A stretch of DNA of 64,000 bases from Fratercula arctica (GCA_947846985.1 CANTUZ010000001.1:150380447-150444446), one strand, 5' to 3'; shown: positions 1 to 14,800, counted from the stretch's first letter. The notes: generated from the letters alone by a model not told the origin. Translations and numbers: made by a program.

Positions 1-540
1 ATCATAAAGAGAGCCCTCCACATTTGGTCCAAACGGGTGCTTCTTCAATTTTCAGAAATGCTGAGCAACGATTAGTTTATTTTTTCTGCTTAATTGGGTG
101 TAGTTGATACTGAAGACTGTAAGTCTGAGCAGAGAGAGTCCTACAGGACCTGCACAGAGAGCTAAAGCAACTTCTGAGAGTCAGCAGCAAGTTAGCAAAT
201 AAATGTTTTTTAAAAGATGTATGGCATGGAATAATTTATGGAGATTTATGATGCTATATAATTCTTCGAGAATAATTGGTTAGGGACAGAGGGCAAAATG
301 ATTGCTATTCTATTTTATTTCAGATCGTGCTTTGTAAGTGATACATGGGATGGGGAAGTTTTTGGTGTCTCAGAGTCCTGAATCCACAGTGAATTGTTTG
401 CTTTTCAGCTACTAGCTAGTAATTAAATTAAATACTTAGTGGTGGCGGTGGTTTTTTTTCACTGCATAGTTATAAACATGTGACATGGTCTTTTCTGTGG
501 CTACTCGAGCAGAGGGAGTAGCGAAGCAATCGATTGGGAA
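1..540. other. AT-rich unique non-coding DNA
   Basis: No coding pattern, transposon or RNA gene is recognised. The sequence is AT-rich with short T runs and scattered stop codons in all frames. It is probably intergenic or intronic. Confidence 0.6.
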
Positions 541-1060
541 GCCATTAGATCCTGAGAGCTCACCTGGATGTCTGGGGGAATGGCTGTGTGGCCTGGCACA
601 CCATTTGCTCCCTATGAAGATTTTAAGGCCTACCTAACCAGTTATATGCAAAGGAGCTGTGAATGTTCATTGATTAATGACCACAAAATGAATATGTTGC
701 TTCCACGGTGCAGGAAGGGCCGGCTGCTTGCGGAGGGCCATGGAGCAGGGAGCGATGGTGGCTCAGGAGCAGGGCAGCCAGGGGGGCGCTGGAGGCAGCC
801 CCAGGCATATGGCACCTCCTCGTGGAGAGGGATGGGCTGAGGCTGGGCCAGGATGTGGGCCTGGTTTGGTGGGTCCCATGGCTGGTCAGGGCAGGGCTGT
901 GGGAAGCTGGAGGTCAGCTCTGCTGCAATGCCCCTGGTGCAGGAGCTGATGGCCCCGGGGCCTGAAATGGAGTCCTAGGCCATGGGAAGGGTGAGGGGAG
1001 CCCCAGAGCATGGGCAGGGTTTGTCTGGCCTAGCAGTGCTCACAAGGCCCTGGCAGTTGA
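541..1060. other. GC-rich, CpG-poor block of unknown origin
   Basis: This block stands out from the AT-rich surroundings, most strongly at about 705-1040, where G-rich words such as GGAGCAGGG and GGGCAGGG recur. CpG dinucleotides are few, with TG and CA in their place, so it is not a typical CpG-island promoter. Several overlapping open frames cross it, but all are G/A/W-rich and show no domain. It could be an old repeat copy such as an LTR piece, a decayed GC-rich exon, or a local minisatellite-like expansion; I cannot tell which. Confidence 0.45.
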
Positions 1061-4000
1061 TACATAATTATTGTTAGATGGAAGTAAGATGGTGGCTTAG
1101 AAAACCTCATTTGACTCATCTTCAGTCCAAAATGGGGTGCGAAAGTGTTTGAAGATGTGGTGCTCTGTGAGGAGGTGGCTCCAGGCTGGTGACGGGCAGC
1201 GGAGCAAGGTAGCAGTAACTCCTGTTGTATGATGGCTAATTACATGTTGGAAAAGGTGAGAAGAGCAGTCTGGAGACAGTTTCCTCCTCTGATTTTTTTT
1301 TTTTTTTTTTTACCAGATAAAGTATTTTTGAAGCTTATTAATAAGCCTTTTATATCTGCCATTTCTCAGTTGAAGGGCTAGTCTTCGCTCTGTGACTGTT
1401 GGCTGTGTCACCTGCATCACGCAACCTCTCATTTTTATCATTTTTCACCTACTTTTGAAACGGAATAAAGACAAGGTCACAGAGAAGCAATGTGTTCAAG
1501 CATGTGTGTGTGATGTGGTGCCTTAAAAGGACATATTCTATTGAATGGCAGAATGTTAACAATCTCTGTTGCCTTTTTTCTTCCTATTACCTTCCTGTCT
1601 TTCTCTTAGTTTTACTTACTGAGGAATGAGGTTGTGACTGGCATTAGAGAGGTGTCTTCAGCTGTGGATAAGAAGTCATGCTGAAACAATCTGATGATTT
1701 GTGAAGCAGGTGGGTTTGAAGAACTCAGAATAATAGAATAATGATTTTTTTTCTTTCTCAGCAGACTTTTTAAAGCTTTTCCTCACAGCCAGCTTCCTCA
1801 AAGTACTCTGTTTCTGGTAATACAAGCCAACCGTAAGCCTTGGTGAAATAAGGTATGTTTTGCTGCTAGAATAGTTCAATGCAGCCAGATTTTACCGATG
1901 AATTTGGGCTTTTCGTCTGCATCTAATGAATTTATGTCTCTGAGTGCCTTCTAGTGAGGTGGCTATGAGCATGCTCCTTTTTGATTTCCAAAAGCTACTA
2001 TCAACCTGAACCCAGCCACAAGCAATTCGTTTGGTGATTGTAATTTTTGTTGTGGTTTTGTTCCTCTGTACTTTTCGTGGTAGAGCGCCTCCTCTAACAC
2101 CTCCAAAATTTTTTTCCAAAATATTTCATTAGAAAGCCTAGTAAATTAAGGATTTTGTGGCCTGTTATGTTGCATCCCCCTCTCACAGCAACACTATTTG
2201 GTGAATGTATGATTAGGTCCTAATGGAGCAGTAGAAAACTCTCTGAAATAATTTGTAGTAGTGCAAATACAGCAAAAACATTTGTTTTGAAGGACTGCAC
2301 TCTTCTGCTACAATACATTAAGACATCTCCTGTCTAAGCTAATTAGAATAAAATAGGTCAACTATAAGTGAACACCTGTTCATCTACGCTATCAATAGCT
2401 ACTGAACAAAATTATTACATCTATATCAATCATTTACTTCCATATAATAGAACCAAATAATTACTACTCAGCATTGTCAGAAAAGTAAAGCTTCATGCTT
2501 TTAAAAGACACCAGCTCTGCCTCGATATTCATTCATGATAAATGAGCCTCATTTCAGCATTTGTTGAGTGGCAGGAGACCTTTATCCTGTGACATTGTTC
2601 TATCCCACTGTCATTATTTCTTAATTATCTCTGTCATTACTAGTTTGGAGCTTGGTATATGTTACTGGCCAAATTCAGCTTTGACTTAAGTGGGTACAAT
2701 GCCATTTACTCACAACAGAAATTATGTCCATTTGTGTCAGGACTGAGCTTAATTCTCAGCTCTTAACCAGTGGCTCATGATTCACTTCCCTTGTTCGCAG
2801 CAGATGCTGGAAAATGAACTCAGAAAACTAATTTTTACAACGAGAAAATGCCATTCAATACACACCTGTGGATCAGTCTCACCCTGCTATCATCCTCCTC
2901 TCCTTGCCACCTGCCCTTATTCTGCTGGGGAAAAAGAAGAGCTGCCCTAACAGGGTGTCTGACGTCCTGCAAGACAGGTTTGCGATTTGCACAGTGAGAG
3001 ATGTTCTTTGAAGGTCTGAGGGTGGCAGCAGGAATGCAGTACTCCTTGGCCATCCTCAACCAAAGCCACCCCCTTAGGTAATTGAAAATTAATCACATTC
3101 TCCCTGCTATGCTTGAGTCTTTTGCACTTTAACAACTGCTGCATAATACTTTGGCTCGACCATGGGACCATAGTAATGTGCCCAATCGTAAATTGATATA
3201 TCATGTACTCATTCTGACAGAGCCTGTTTCCCACCTAGGTCATGGTAAATAAATTCTGTTAGGCTTAGAGGGATGCTTTCTATTCTCTAACAATTTGTAA
3301 TTTATTTTTTTTTCAGTGAGAGAAAGCAACTAATCTCTGTTAATTCTAATTGACACAACTTCAATTTTGCATAATCAGTCATCTCAGGGATTTCTTGCTA
3401 GCCCTTAATTGCTGCTTTCCCTTTAGTTTACAGTCAGGGGAATAAGCCAGAAACAATGCTCAAAGGCAATGTGTTAGAGCCATGCAGAGACCTGTTTATG
3501 GGGTCTTTCATTAGCAAGGAGAGTGCAGTTGCTACTGACCGAAGAATTTGGCAGGGATGGGGGCTAGCAGTGTTCATGGCTTCCCAGAAGGGATGGGAAG
3601 AGAGCACACAGGGCCATGGTATCAGTTTTTCCTCCAGCACTAACTGACAAAATGGACAAGTCTGATGCACTGGAAGAAATGTGCTGCACCTCTTTGGCAA
3701 GTTGTCTTTTCCCTTTCACTTGTGCTGAGGGAAGTCAGATTTCCTGGTGGTCTCCTCCTTATGCAATAGTTGCGGGTTTGCAAATGGCATACATAAATGC
3801 CAGGATGCTGGTTCCATCCACCCCACCCCAAACTCTGGTTACCCATCTTGAATTAATTATCATATCACAAATTTCTTGATCTAGTGTGTGAGCATTGAGG
3901 AAAGTGACGGCAGCAGAACCTGCTTAGAGGTCACAGCTATAAATAATTGTGAAAGCTGTATCAGGGCTATTTTATTTTAAGTGCACTATGTATCTTTTTT

Positions 4001-6545
4001 TTTTCCCCACGATTATAAAAAAAATATTATTTTTTCAACTTTTTTGAATACACTATTACATTGTCCCACTAGACCGATAGGGGTCCTGTGATGTATACAC
4101 AGATGTAGGAATGGATCAGGATATTAGACAGCATACCCCATAGTAACAACTCAAGCATATAAACGAACTTGTTTCAAATGTGGCTGAGTCATGAATATTC
4201 TTATCAAGATTTCATATCAGGATTTCTAATTTGTCATTCAATCATTATGTATATGTATGAACAGTATTTAAATAAATAACTTCTGGTGAAGCACAAAGTT
4301 AAAGGGGTGGGAGCAGAGCCAAACATTCTTGCTAGTACATCTGAGTCTCTAAGACATGTGGTTCATTAACTTTCACAGGCAGCTTCTCTTGATATCTGGT
4401 CTCTGTGTGACACGACAGGAAGGCGTCACAATATGTATTTAATTCACAAAATACGTATCTGAGAAGGCTTGTGACAGAGTTGTAGAGGATGCTTTACCAT
4501 CTCAAAGCCCCTTAAGAAAATCTGTATCTGCAAAATGGCAGTCCTGGATTTTTTAAGAATTAGTTGTTACAAGTACTTATTCGCTTAAAAAAGTGAGCTT
4601 TTCCCAAATGGTTTACAATGCACACACTCAAAGCCAATAAATATAATGATAAAATAGTATCATGATGATTTGAATTAGCCATATATTAACTGACCAAGAA
4701 GAAATGTCTGGAGTACTCTAATTACAGCATCCTCCCTTTCACTGTAAAATTCAGAAATCAAGCCACCGTTTTAGGGTAGAATCACTGCCAAATGGCTGTG
4801 AACATTGAGTGTTCCTTTCTTAACAGTCGATGCCCTTAGGGAGAAAAATCTGAGAACACGAACTTTAAAAATGCAGGTTTAAAAGCAAAAGGAGAAAAAA
4901 TTAAAAACAAGCTTTTTTTGTAAACTTAAAAGCTTTTACACGAATTCTGAGCCTGTCAGTGTAAACATAATTTCTCCTCCCAGTTAAGACAAAAATATGG
5001 CCACTCTTCTCCATATCTAGTAGTCATAATTTGATTTAATAGGAAGAAGCCCACAAAGAATCTATTTGTAGGTCTGGTTGTGAGGCTGGTACTATATTCC
5101 AGTTTTGATGAGGTTTTAAGGTTTTGCTCTATTTCAGAGCAGCTAGAAATCACAGCTGACAAATGCTTAAGACCTTGGCCTATTGTCATAGAAGAATTTA
5201 GGATTCATCTTACCTACATTCAGATATGTAAGGTGTAGATGCATGTATCTCAACTGTCATCCATTCATAGCTTATGGTCAGAAGTGGGTACTGTACTGTG
5301 ATTTATCTGAGCCCTCTTACTTATTTAGCCTAAGATGAGATACATTTGTCCCTTAGTATACTTATTCTTCTCCATTGACTATGAAGGGATGACCAGCTCA
5401 GGCACGTGAATCCCAGTGCAGGACAGTAAGTCCAGTGTTGTGATTTAGAATTTCAGCCTTCTAAGATAATGGCACCTGTAGAAAGCATCAAGATGTTGCA
5501 GTACACCATGAAACTATAGAACCAAGAGGTTCTGGGGAAAGCTTCCTAGTTCCTCACACAGTCTGATCTCATGGGGATGCTTGGATTTGTTCCCTGATGA
5601 ACATCACCTGTGATGGAAGCCACAGGCCAAGATTATCTCCTCCTTCAGCTACTCATTTTCTGGGGAGTCAGAATCCTTCTATGGACCTCCTGCACACAGT
5701 GTCTGCTTTGGCAGACTGCCATAGAAAGACAGGAGAATAGCTGCTTGGTGGTAGGGCTGGAAATGGGTTGGGAATGGGACTGATTTGGGAGGGAAGACTA
5801 AAAAAAAGTATGTTTTCCCTGCCTAGCTTCCCTTCCTCTGGAGCAACCATGCCTCAGTTCTGGAGGGTGTTACTGGGACTCAAAAGAATATGCAGAGGCT
5901 CCATTGTGGGTCATAAAATTGTTATAGCAACTGGATTATTAAGTACTCATATGGTATTTGCATACTGCCCATCCTCACCAGGGAACAGACACTCTCCTTT
6001 CTCAGTGGCTTGAGTGATCTAACGTAAGAGAAAGCATACTGTGATAGTTCTGTCATAGGAGCAAGGTCTGATATCTTGCAAAACATGATTGAGACCGCAT
6101 ACTTTCTAAAGCTCCCAGGCGATGACTAGCAGTCTGTGCCATGAACAGTTGATTCATGCAGGCCTCATGAGCCTAACAGTCAAAAAGCAACAGATTTCCT
6201 GCACATGCATGGGCCCATGTGGGCAGCATATGTTACAACCGGCAGCTCTTGAGATGTGTAGAGAGCCCACTGTTTGTATAGTGGCTTTGCAATTACAACC
6301 CTTGCTCACTAAGGGGAACTGCCTTCTTTGGGAGTCTGTTCTTTTCCCTGAACCCACATATTCTAGGTGTTGCACGGCAGTGTGTTAGAGCAATTAGGAA
6401 GAACCAGAAATTCCTTAGTCTGCTACGCTGCCTGAATGACAGCAGAGTTTGGACTGAAGATGAGAACTGACCCACACAAGCATATTGATGGATCCAGCTG
6501 GTATTGCTGTGCTGGTTATGCAGAATTACTTATAACGAGTATAGG
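1061..6545. other. unique AT-rich non-coding DNA
   Basis: About 5.5 kb without a recognisable gene or transposon. It holds a 17-base T run at 1295-1311 and ordinary A/T-rich low complexity near 3300 and 4000-4030. Open frames here are all under 100 codons with no domain, and they overlap on both strands as chance frames do. Confidence 0.55.
1295..1311. repeat. poly(T) run, 17 bases
   Basis: An uninterrupted T17 followed by ACCAG. A homopolymer of this length is likely to vary between individuals. It is not attached to a recognisable retroposon. Confidence 0.9.
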
Positions 6546-6876
6546 TCTGTACCTGAAGGGGGCCTACAGGAAAGATGGGGAGGGGCTCTTTATCAGGGAG
6601 TGTAATGATAAAATGAGGGGTAATGGTTTCAAACTGAAAGAGGGTAGATTTAGACTGGATATCAGGAAGAAATTCTTTACTGGGAAGGTGGTGAGGCACT
6701 GGAACAGGTTGCCCAGGGAAGTTGTGGATGCCCCATCCCTGGAAGTGTTCAAGGCCAGGGTGGATGGGGCTTTGAGCAGCCTGGTCTAGTGGGAGGCGTC
6801 CCTGCCCAGGGCAGGGGGGTTGGAACCAGATGATCTTTAAGGTCCCTTCTAACCCAAACCATTCTGTGATTCTGTG
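6546..6876 (+). mobile_element. CR1 LINE, 5'-truncated 3' end
   Basis: This is the 3' end of a chicken-repeat-1 non-LTR retrotransposon. It begins near the phrase encoding YLKGAYRKDGEGLF and continues through the C-terminal end of ORF2. There it reads [20 protein letters not shown], the most conserved C-terminal piece of avian CR1, and stops at the TAG of LSSLV*. A short 3' UTR with CCCTGCCCAGGGCAGGGG follows, and the element ends in two ATTCTGTG units at 6861-6876, the CR1 terminal microsatellite. The reading frame is open from 6436, partly by chance upstream of the element. Loss of the 5' part is the usual outcome of incomplete target-primed reverse transcription. The 3' tail is about 90% like the copy at 63207-63599, so both are probably from one subfamily. 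It has no protein function now. Confidence 0.93.
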
Positions 6877-8810
6877 TGCCCTCTAAGAAGTGGTAAATCT
6901 GTTCAAAGAATGAACTGGAGCAGGCTGGACTGGAACATCCTTAATAAAAGAATAAAATAAATGTGTGTGTCTGCACACTTTTAAATGTACTTGTATATAT
7001 GTTATACATGTTGCCTATGAGGAAGAAACCTAAATAGTAATTATCTTTGTAGAAATTTTTCCACATCATAAACAAGAAAACAGTATATAACTTCTAAATA
7101 GTAAGGTAATCCGAGCTCATTAGAGAGGTCAGTAAGACTGGTAGCTAGTGGACTAATCCTTTTATACTGGTATTTTTTATGGAAGTGATAGTGAAACTCG
7201 TGAAATGAAAGTGTTTTTATGGGAAAATCAGCATGCAGACATAATGGAGACTAACATCTAACGAATCTATTATAAAACATTTAGAAAAGCTTGCAGTGCA
7301 CAATGTTTGCATATTTGGTGAACAAATCTGATGAAAATAAAGTGTAAAACAGAAGAAAGACTGGCATGAATACGAGTTGTACTCAGTCAGCTACTTGAGT
7401 GATGAGAATTACAAACCAGAAGAGGTTCTTCAGGGGAACCAAGGAGAAACATTTGAAGAGATAGAATCAAAGAAAAGGTAGGTAAGCTGGAGAAATAAAA
7501 GATAAATGAATGCTTAAAGTTACGCCTGCTCTGACTAGTAAAAAACCCAAAACATCAAAATAGGCAGCAAACTTTGCTTAAAAGGTAATTATAAGACAGG
7601 AAATGAAGTAGAAAGACAGGCTAGAACAGGAGGCTGATACTGACACCAGTGTATTAGTGAACACTGCACTGAGTAGAGGGAGAATTAGTGAACTTGGCCA
7701 ATGAAGTTCAGAGGCACTTAGTTTTGATTCAAGAGCTGGTGAAATGTCATATTTATTACAGTATGATGGAGAGAGTTTGGGGTTACATTCTATTGGCAGA
7801 GGATCTCTAGCTCATTCATTTTGCTTGGCAGTACCAGATAGCTTGCACTCTTACCCACACTTAGTAAACAGTATGCTGAGGAAGCATCATAATTTGCTGG
7901 TTTTATCAGTCATCTCAACCAAAAGATCTGTACGTCCTTTGGCTGGGAGCAATGTTAGGCCGTATCAGAGATGACCTGATTCCTTTGAAACACAGAATGG
8001 AATGCACGTCTATACTATCCCAAGATAACAGGATGTATGTCTACAGTTTTGATCAGTTGCTTTTTTTAATATTAGTTAAGATACTATACACAATGATGCA
8101 TTAAACATTAAAAATTACAATAATACAGCACTTTAAAGTATGAATTTTGTTTAATCTCAATTGAGTAGAAGCAAGATGGGAACCATGTTTAGAACCATGA
8201 TTTATGGGAAACTTGTTGAACAGTAAGAATTCAATTATCGTTCAAGATGGACATCTCATTTTAACTGTTGTAGTGAGAGATATATGCATATTTTTAATAT
8301 ATATACATATAACATACATCTATGCATCTATAACTGGTTTCTCAGTGTCCAAGTTTCAAACACCGTCTGCTTTTGCTTTCTCTAATTTATTATTGTCCTA
8401 CAGGAGCAGAACCCTTCTGAAGTTGCCTGTGTAACTGGTTCGTATGGTACAATACCTACTTAGGACCAATCCAAAGACACTTGAAATAATGAAAAGATTC
8501 TTACTGACTTCCAGGGGTATTGGAACAAACTCTCAAGAGATACCTGTTACTCAACAAATGCGCTGGATTTCTGCTGTTATATAACCCTAGATCGTTAAAA
8601 AAACATATTTTCAGAAAATTGGAAGCAGAAGGAACAAACACACCATTTTTTAATATGTATGTACACGTATGCATAATGCACTTATCTTTGATTTGCTCTA
8701 AGGCCATTCATATATCAATACATATATCCTTTAATAACATACAACTGCTTAAGTGTTTTGTAGGCATTATATCTTTGGGTACTAAATAATTAATCACTTC
8801 ATCTTACTTT

Positions 8811-8824
8811 TCAGTAGAGGGCAC
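8811..8824 (+). promoter_or_regulatory. CTCF-like core motif (candidate)
   Basis: The sequence TCAGTAGAGGGCAC matches the vertebrate CTCF core CCASYAGRKGGCRS at 13 of 14 positions, missing only the first C. CTCF is the zinc-finger protein that binds insulators and loop anchors. Allowing one mismatch, I estimate about one such match by chance on both strands of 64 kb, so this is only a candidate. Confidence 0.3.
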
Positions 8825-11800
8825 TCAGATCAAATCATAGATCAAAATAAAGTATAAAAGACACTAAACATAATGCAAGATATTCATTGAAGACACTCCT
8901 GTGTCTTAAACAAGACTACTACATATTTACATCTGTTTCATATGATAAGCAACTATATGAAAAGATAAAACTTTTGTTCAAAACTTGAGCTGTCTCTTGT
9001 GCACATTCTTATGTATTTCACAGCGTGATGTAAGCAAGCTATTAAACTTTGAGAAAAAGTGGTTTGTTCATTTTTATGGATTAACTAGCCAGGGTCTAAT
9101 AAAAAATTTAACAACTTTTTAATGAACTAAGCCTGTCCTCTCTTTCCAGACATAATGAATAGTGTGTATAGGTCTTGGAAATAGACATTATTCCCTTTTT
9201 TGGTACAGATAATTTAAAATATGCAAAGTAGAAAACATTCAGTCTTTGTTTTCAGATAAAAACTGATCTGTTAATAAAGAGAATAGGGTCCTGATTCCTC
9301 ACTGTTTTTGTCTAGCTTTTATACCAGTATAACTCTAATGAATGCAGCTATCACACCATTCTAAAAAGAGTAATGCAGTGTGGATCTGGATAAGCAATTT
9401 GATTATACCACATTTCATAAAGAAATACTGCAGATTCAAATGAGCTTTTATAAAAATGCTAATATTTTAAATAACATTCAAGGAAAGAATCAACCTTTGT
9501 CACTTAGAAGTGATATTTCTAAGGGGATGTGAAATGTAACAAATTTAAGGAATGAAAACTTTTGATGCCTTTCATACAGTTGTTATATAAGTGCTCCCTT
9601 GCATTCTATAAATAGAAAAGAGAAGCTATGTTTCTTTGGGTTTTTTTAATTTTATCACACAAATATCTGAACTTCGAATATGTATTTGATAAAATGAATG
9701 CTTTGTGAATTAATATTTACTAACCTGACCCCACAACCTTTGTACACACAAAAGTGTTCCGTGATCGTATGGTTTAGTTAGTTTTTGTTCAAGAAGGGCT
9801 TCCATGCTTACATGGAAAGGAAATTAACATCTGCCATCCATTATGTCTGGATTAAGTCTAGAAAATAGGTGGTGTGTGTCTGTATCTACACAGAAAGAAA
9901 TGTCACTCACACAATTTTAATTATTTCTTCAAATGATAATTTTATACCATTTTATACATTTTCTGTCCTTGTGGAATACTAAAACTGCTGCTGTTTATCT
10001 ACAGAAGAGGTACCTCAAGACAGTAAATTTTCTTATACTTTTCCCAAAACGTGATTCAAATTTGATCTGCTGGAGGAGAAGGACACTCCATCTGCATGCT
10101 AATTCTTTACTGGGTGTGACTTCTTGAAAACTGGCCATGCTAAGGTAAATCGTTAGCACGCTATTTTTGAAGCTCAGTGACTAGAAGGACTGACTTTAGC
10201 TATAGATGCTATGAATTTATTTTGACATGTAATGCTCCTCACTAATAATACGCTCCCCCTGCTATGCTAGTGATAAGTTTCTATTAAACTAGCACTGGTA
10301 ATCATCCAGAACCAGGCACCAGTTCTTTGAGACTAACCACCAGGTATTAGCAGGAAAATTGCAAACTCATTTTATTTCTGAGCTAAACTGGCACCAGAAT
10401 CTGAAGCTACTTCTGTAGAGGTGAAAAGCTAGAAAGCTAATCTACCATACTGCTAACTCCAAAGGTTTCGCCAGTGCCATATCGCTGCTTGACATAATTC
10501 AAGGCTTTTATTTTTTTGAAATGTATAACCCTGGTGATTTAGATACTGACTTTAAAGATCTTCCTAGAAGAAAGTTTATTATATTATCTCTCCTTCATGT
10601 CAGAAAAGTACATACTGTGAAATTAAAGTAACACACCATTTCTCAGAAAAGGAAGCTAGTCTGAGCTCTAGCTTTATTGGGGGGAAAATTCTTTATCATG
10701 AAGTCATTTAAATGTGTTTCATAAATGTACATGTTATGTTTGAAGAAGACTGTGACCTGAAATAAAATACGTATACATAGTTACAATCTTTGAAATATGT
10801 GCTAGTATTTTAGACTCACACAAAGATACTTATGACTGCTTCAGAAGTTCACATAATAAATAGAAATTGAGTATTATTGGTTTTGTTTTGCATAGAAGTA
10901 CCTTATGTTATAAATTCTGACAACAAACAATGCCCATCTACAGCCCTGTTTTTGTTCAGATCAGGAGCGCAATTCCAGTTGTCCCCTTTCTCTGTGCTTT
11001 GGTTTGCATCTTGGGGTGGTCTCAGAGCTATGAGCCGGGTTCCTTTCCAAAGAAATGAACCTGGAAGAAGAGATCTAAGAGTGTGTTCAACACACTCCAG
11101 CCATTAATGAGTACTCCTTAGTCATTCAGTCATCAGGGGGCTAGCTTAAACCTTCTGAAAAATGCGTTGTGGGTATTGGACTCTCAGCACCAATGGTTTC
11201 ACCCTGTGGGTCTCTCCAACTGTGCTGTACTATTTGCTAATGCAGGCAGTGCCAAAACAACCCGAAGTCTGTATACTTCAGACAACTTAAAAATTCTCAT
11301 TAGTATTTCTTGGTCCATAAACTATGCAGAGGCAGTTTATCACAAGCATTTGAAAGCTGAAATTTGTGCTGTGTTGGTTGATTTAAAATGTATTCAGATC
11401 AGATGGTAAGCTTCATATCCCAATTAACTGAGGATGGGAATGGAGTATTTATAAATTCATGGTTTGTTTTCCACAAATATTCTCCAGTGGTCACTTAAAG
11501 TTCAACATTTTATATATTTCTGCCAAAAAGCAAGTTTGCTGTAATAGTCAAACACAAAAAGGTTCAGGATTATAAGCACTGTTTGAGCAAATTAATCTTC
11601 TTAGAAATCGTTTTACACTCTTTACCCAGGACTAATTTGGTCTGTGTGCTTTTTCAGACACAGAAAACATAGTTTTTGACTGTTTAATAAACATTTATAA
11701 TGTTGAAATGTTAATAACCACAGGAAAAGTGATTATTTTTGCTTGAACAATAAAACATTAATGATGGCTGCAGCAATCATCGCCCTTTTGCATAATGGCA

Positions 11801-14800
11801 TGAACTGTAGCCTCACAAGAAAATACCAAAAGAGAAGACGACCTATATCTATTTTTTTTCTAACACATTTTACATTGTTGAAAATATTATTTTTCAAAAT
11901 GACTGTTCCTATTTAACTTTATATGTCATTGCCCTCATCCAAACACAGCTGTAAACTGTTTTATGTGGACTTACTCTATTAAGATACCGTACCTGCTTAG
12001 ATAAATGAATACAAGTGGGAATGCAGAAGAAACTGTAACTGCCTGCTCCCATAAAAAAGTTTCCAAATGTCCACAAGCTTTGATGGATGCCAGAAAAGCG
12101 TGGGATTTTTGGCCTCACAAGGAATTATAGAAGTTGCAAACAACATTCATATATGGATAAATTGTAATTTAATCTTAATTCTTAAACAAAATGTATTGGC
12201 AAAAGAGCAAAGACTTCATACTGCAAATTTTTCTACATGGTGCTTTGTTGCTGGATCTCTGCATAGGTACAGTAGCTCACCAGCACAAAGCCATGTGCAG
12301 AACTGTGGTCTTTGCATTGCTTTAAAAAAAAGCGATCTTTTTACCCAATCTGTATTCAAGAGATTTAGAGATTAAATGTCTCAGTTTATCAATGGTAACC
12401 ATAAAGCAGAACAATTACCAAGCTATATCGAATCAGTCTTGTATTAAGTTTGGTACATTTTCTTCCCTTGTATTCAGATCAAATGTTTGTAACAGTAGCT
12501 TTTTTGTTGACATGTACCACAAAAAAATGCACATCTCAAGTTCTTGTGTAATGAATGAATATGTCCATTACTCATACGCATACTTTTTTTAATATTGTCT
12601 TTTACAATTCTGTTTAGAGCTTGACTTGAAATAATACTTTGTGGAAGAAAGCTTTTTAGGGCATTTCCACAGGTCATAAACATTAGATTTCTAATCAGAT
12701 ATATCCCAATAAATACTTTTACTTTCAATTCTATCTGACAGTTACATGGGAAACTAGTTATCCTGTTTCCTAATTTCTAGAACAGAATTAAAATAACATT
12801 GGTCCTAGAATGGGTTATGCTCTTCCAGGCTCTGGAGAAGAGAGAATGGGCTTGAGCTAATTTTTACACCACCAGAGTAGATATTAGGCATTTGTAATCT
12901 TTTCTGTATTTGAATTATATTTGATTATGCTGTAAGGTTGTATATGCCTTTATTGCCACTGCAATCACTGCAAGCATTTCAGCAGGAAAAAAAAAAAAGC
13001 ACATTCTTTTGTGCCTATTCATATTAGCCTAATGATGCCAGTACAAGCATGATAAGGATAACAAAAGAATGCAGTCACAGTGCTGTCAAACTGCTTAATA
13101 CCAGTGTCCATTGAGCTCCGTATCTACTTTCTGACAGTAGCCAGTATTTAATGCTTTGGGAAAGAGTGCAAAAAAACACAGCAAGAGTAGAATGATTGTT
13201 CCCCATCTGCCAGCTTCTAGCCACCTTCCTGATTTGAAGTTTGCATCCAACTAACTGTGTTAATAGCAAGCAAAGGACCTCTCCCTCCTGAATTTTTCTA
13301 ATCCTGATCTAGTGTCAGGACTCTTTAGGCCAGCACCTCCGTGCCTCTGATTTGAAAAAAAATAAAGAACGAAATTAAGGTCTGTTTCTCCAGAAGATCA
13401 TATTTTAGACTCATAATCAGAATCTGTAATATATATACGTTTTTATATATTTCCTAAATAAAACTTGAAATCACAGCACCAAAGCAATCTGATCCAGCCA
13501 TTTACTGGTGCAGGTCACGCCAGCCTTGTCTGCTCATAGTCCGGCTGCTTTGAATTGCAGTCTGGTGGCACAGTGCAAACTCACCTTCAGTGCTGATGCT
13601 GAGCAATGACTGGAAGAATATGAATCACGACCACCCCCTTTGCCAGTTGGAGGGATGGAGGGAAGAAATCAATAATTTTAAGAGAAGAGACTGGATTAAA
13701 TATCTAGGCAATACCATGCCTTAAACTACTGGAGCAAGATGCCAAAGCTCACCTATCCTTTCTACTGCTGAGAAATGTAGTCAAAACGGCTGCTATTAGC
13801 TCTGGTTTGATGAGGTAACAAGATTCTTATGCACACATGTGAGATAGCATGAGATTTTCCTTTTACAGAAAATAGCAGGTTTTTCTACATGTGTTCCAGA
13901 ATTTGTTATTCTTTTTTGATACAGGAACAAAGTACTATGCTTAAATGAATGAAAAATGGAGTATGTGTTTCCACGTGAGGTACTTGTTATTTATAATGTC
14001 AGGTGGATGCCATCCTGATCAGGCTGCAGAAGAGGGGAGAACGGTGTGCAGTTGAATGGTTAAAACAGTGTTACAGATTTGAGAATACATTCTGAACTAG
14101 GCAGGGCTAGTAAGGAGGTTAAATTTTCCCAAAGTTGGGACAAGAAAGTTTGCAGAGCTTCTGCTTTTGGAACTTGCTTCTTACTTTATATGGAGACTTC
14201 CAGTTGTATCAGTAGTGCCTTCCTCCAATACTTTCTGAAGTGTGGATACACACAGGAGTTTAGTGCCTTTCTTCAGAAATGTAAAGAAAGTAAACCTCTC
14301 CTAGCGGTAAACGTCTCAGTTTTGCTGTGAGCATCAGCCTAGAGCTTTTGGGGAAGACCATTCCCAAGGAAAAGATAAGAAGCAGTAGTCAGCCTGTGCT
14401 CTGCTTGCTACCTATCTTGCACGTGTAGAACAAGCCATGCAAAGAGATAAGGCTGATAACATGTCCATAAATTCTCCATTTCCATAACATCACTGAGAAA
14501 TCACACCATGCCAGAGTGCATAAGGGTTGTCCATTATCCTTTTGTGTAGGCCTGACTTTCACCTCCGCTGCAACTGGATGATGTTGTGAAAGCACAACCA
14601 CTGCATTTGGGGCTTTCTACAAGTGAAGAATGGTCAGGACAGCTTTGCCTGAAAAGCCAGGTGCAGGCATTAGATAATATGTTCTATGTTATCACTTGAT
14701 TTTAAGTTGCCGCAATATTGCTGATGAAAAGGTTATGCATAAATGGTAATTCATAATGCCTGTCACAATCGACTGAAACAAAAAAAAATATTCTCTCTGT

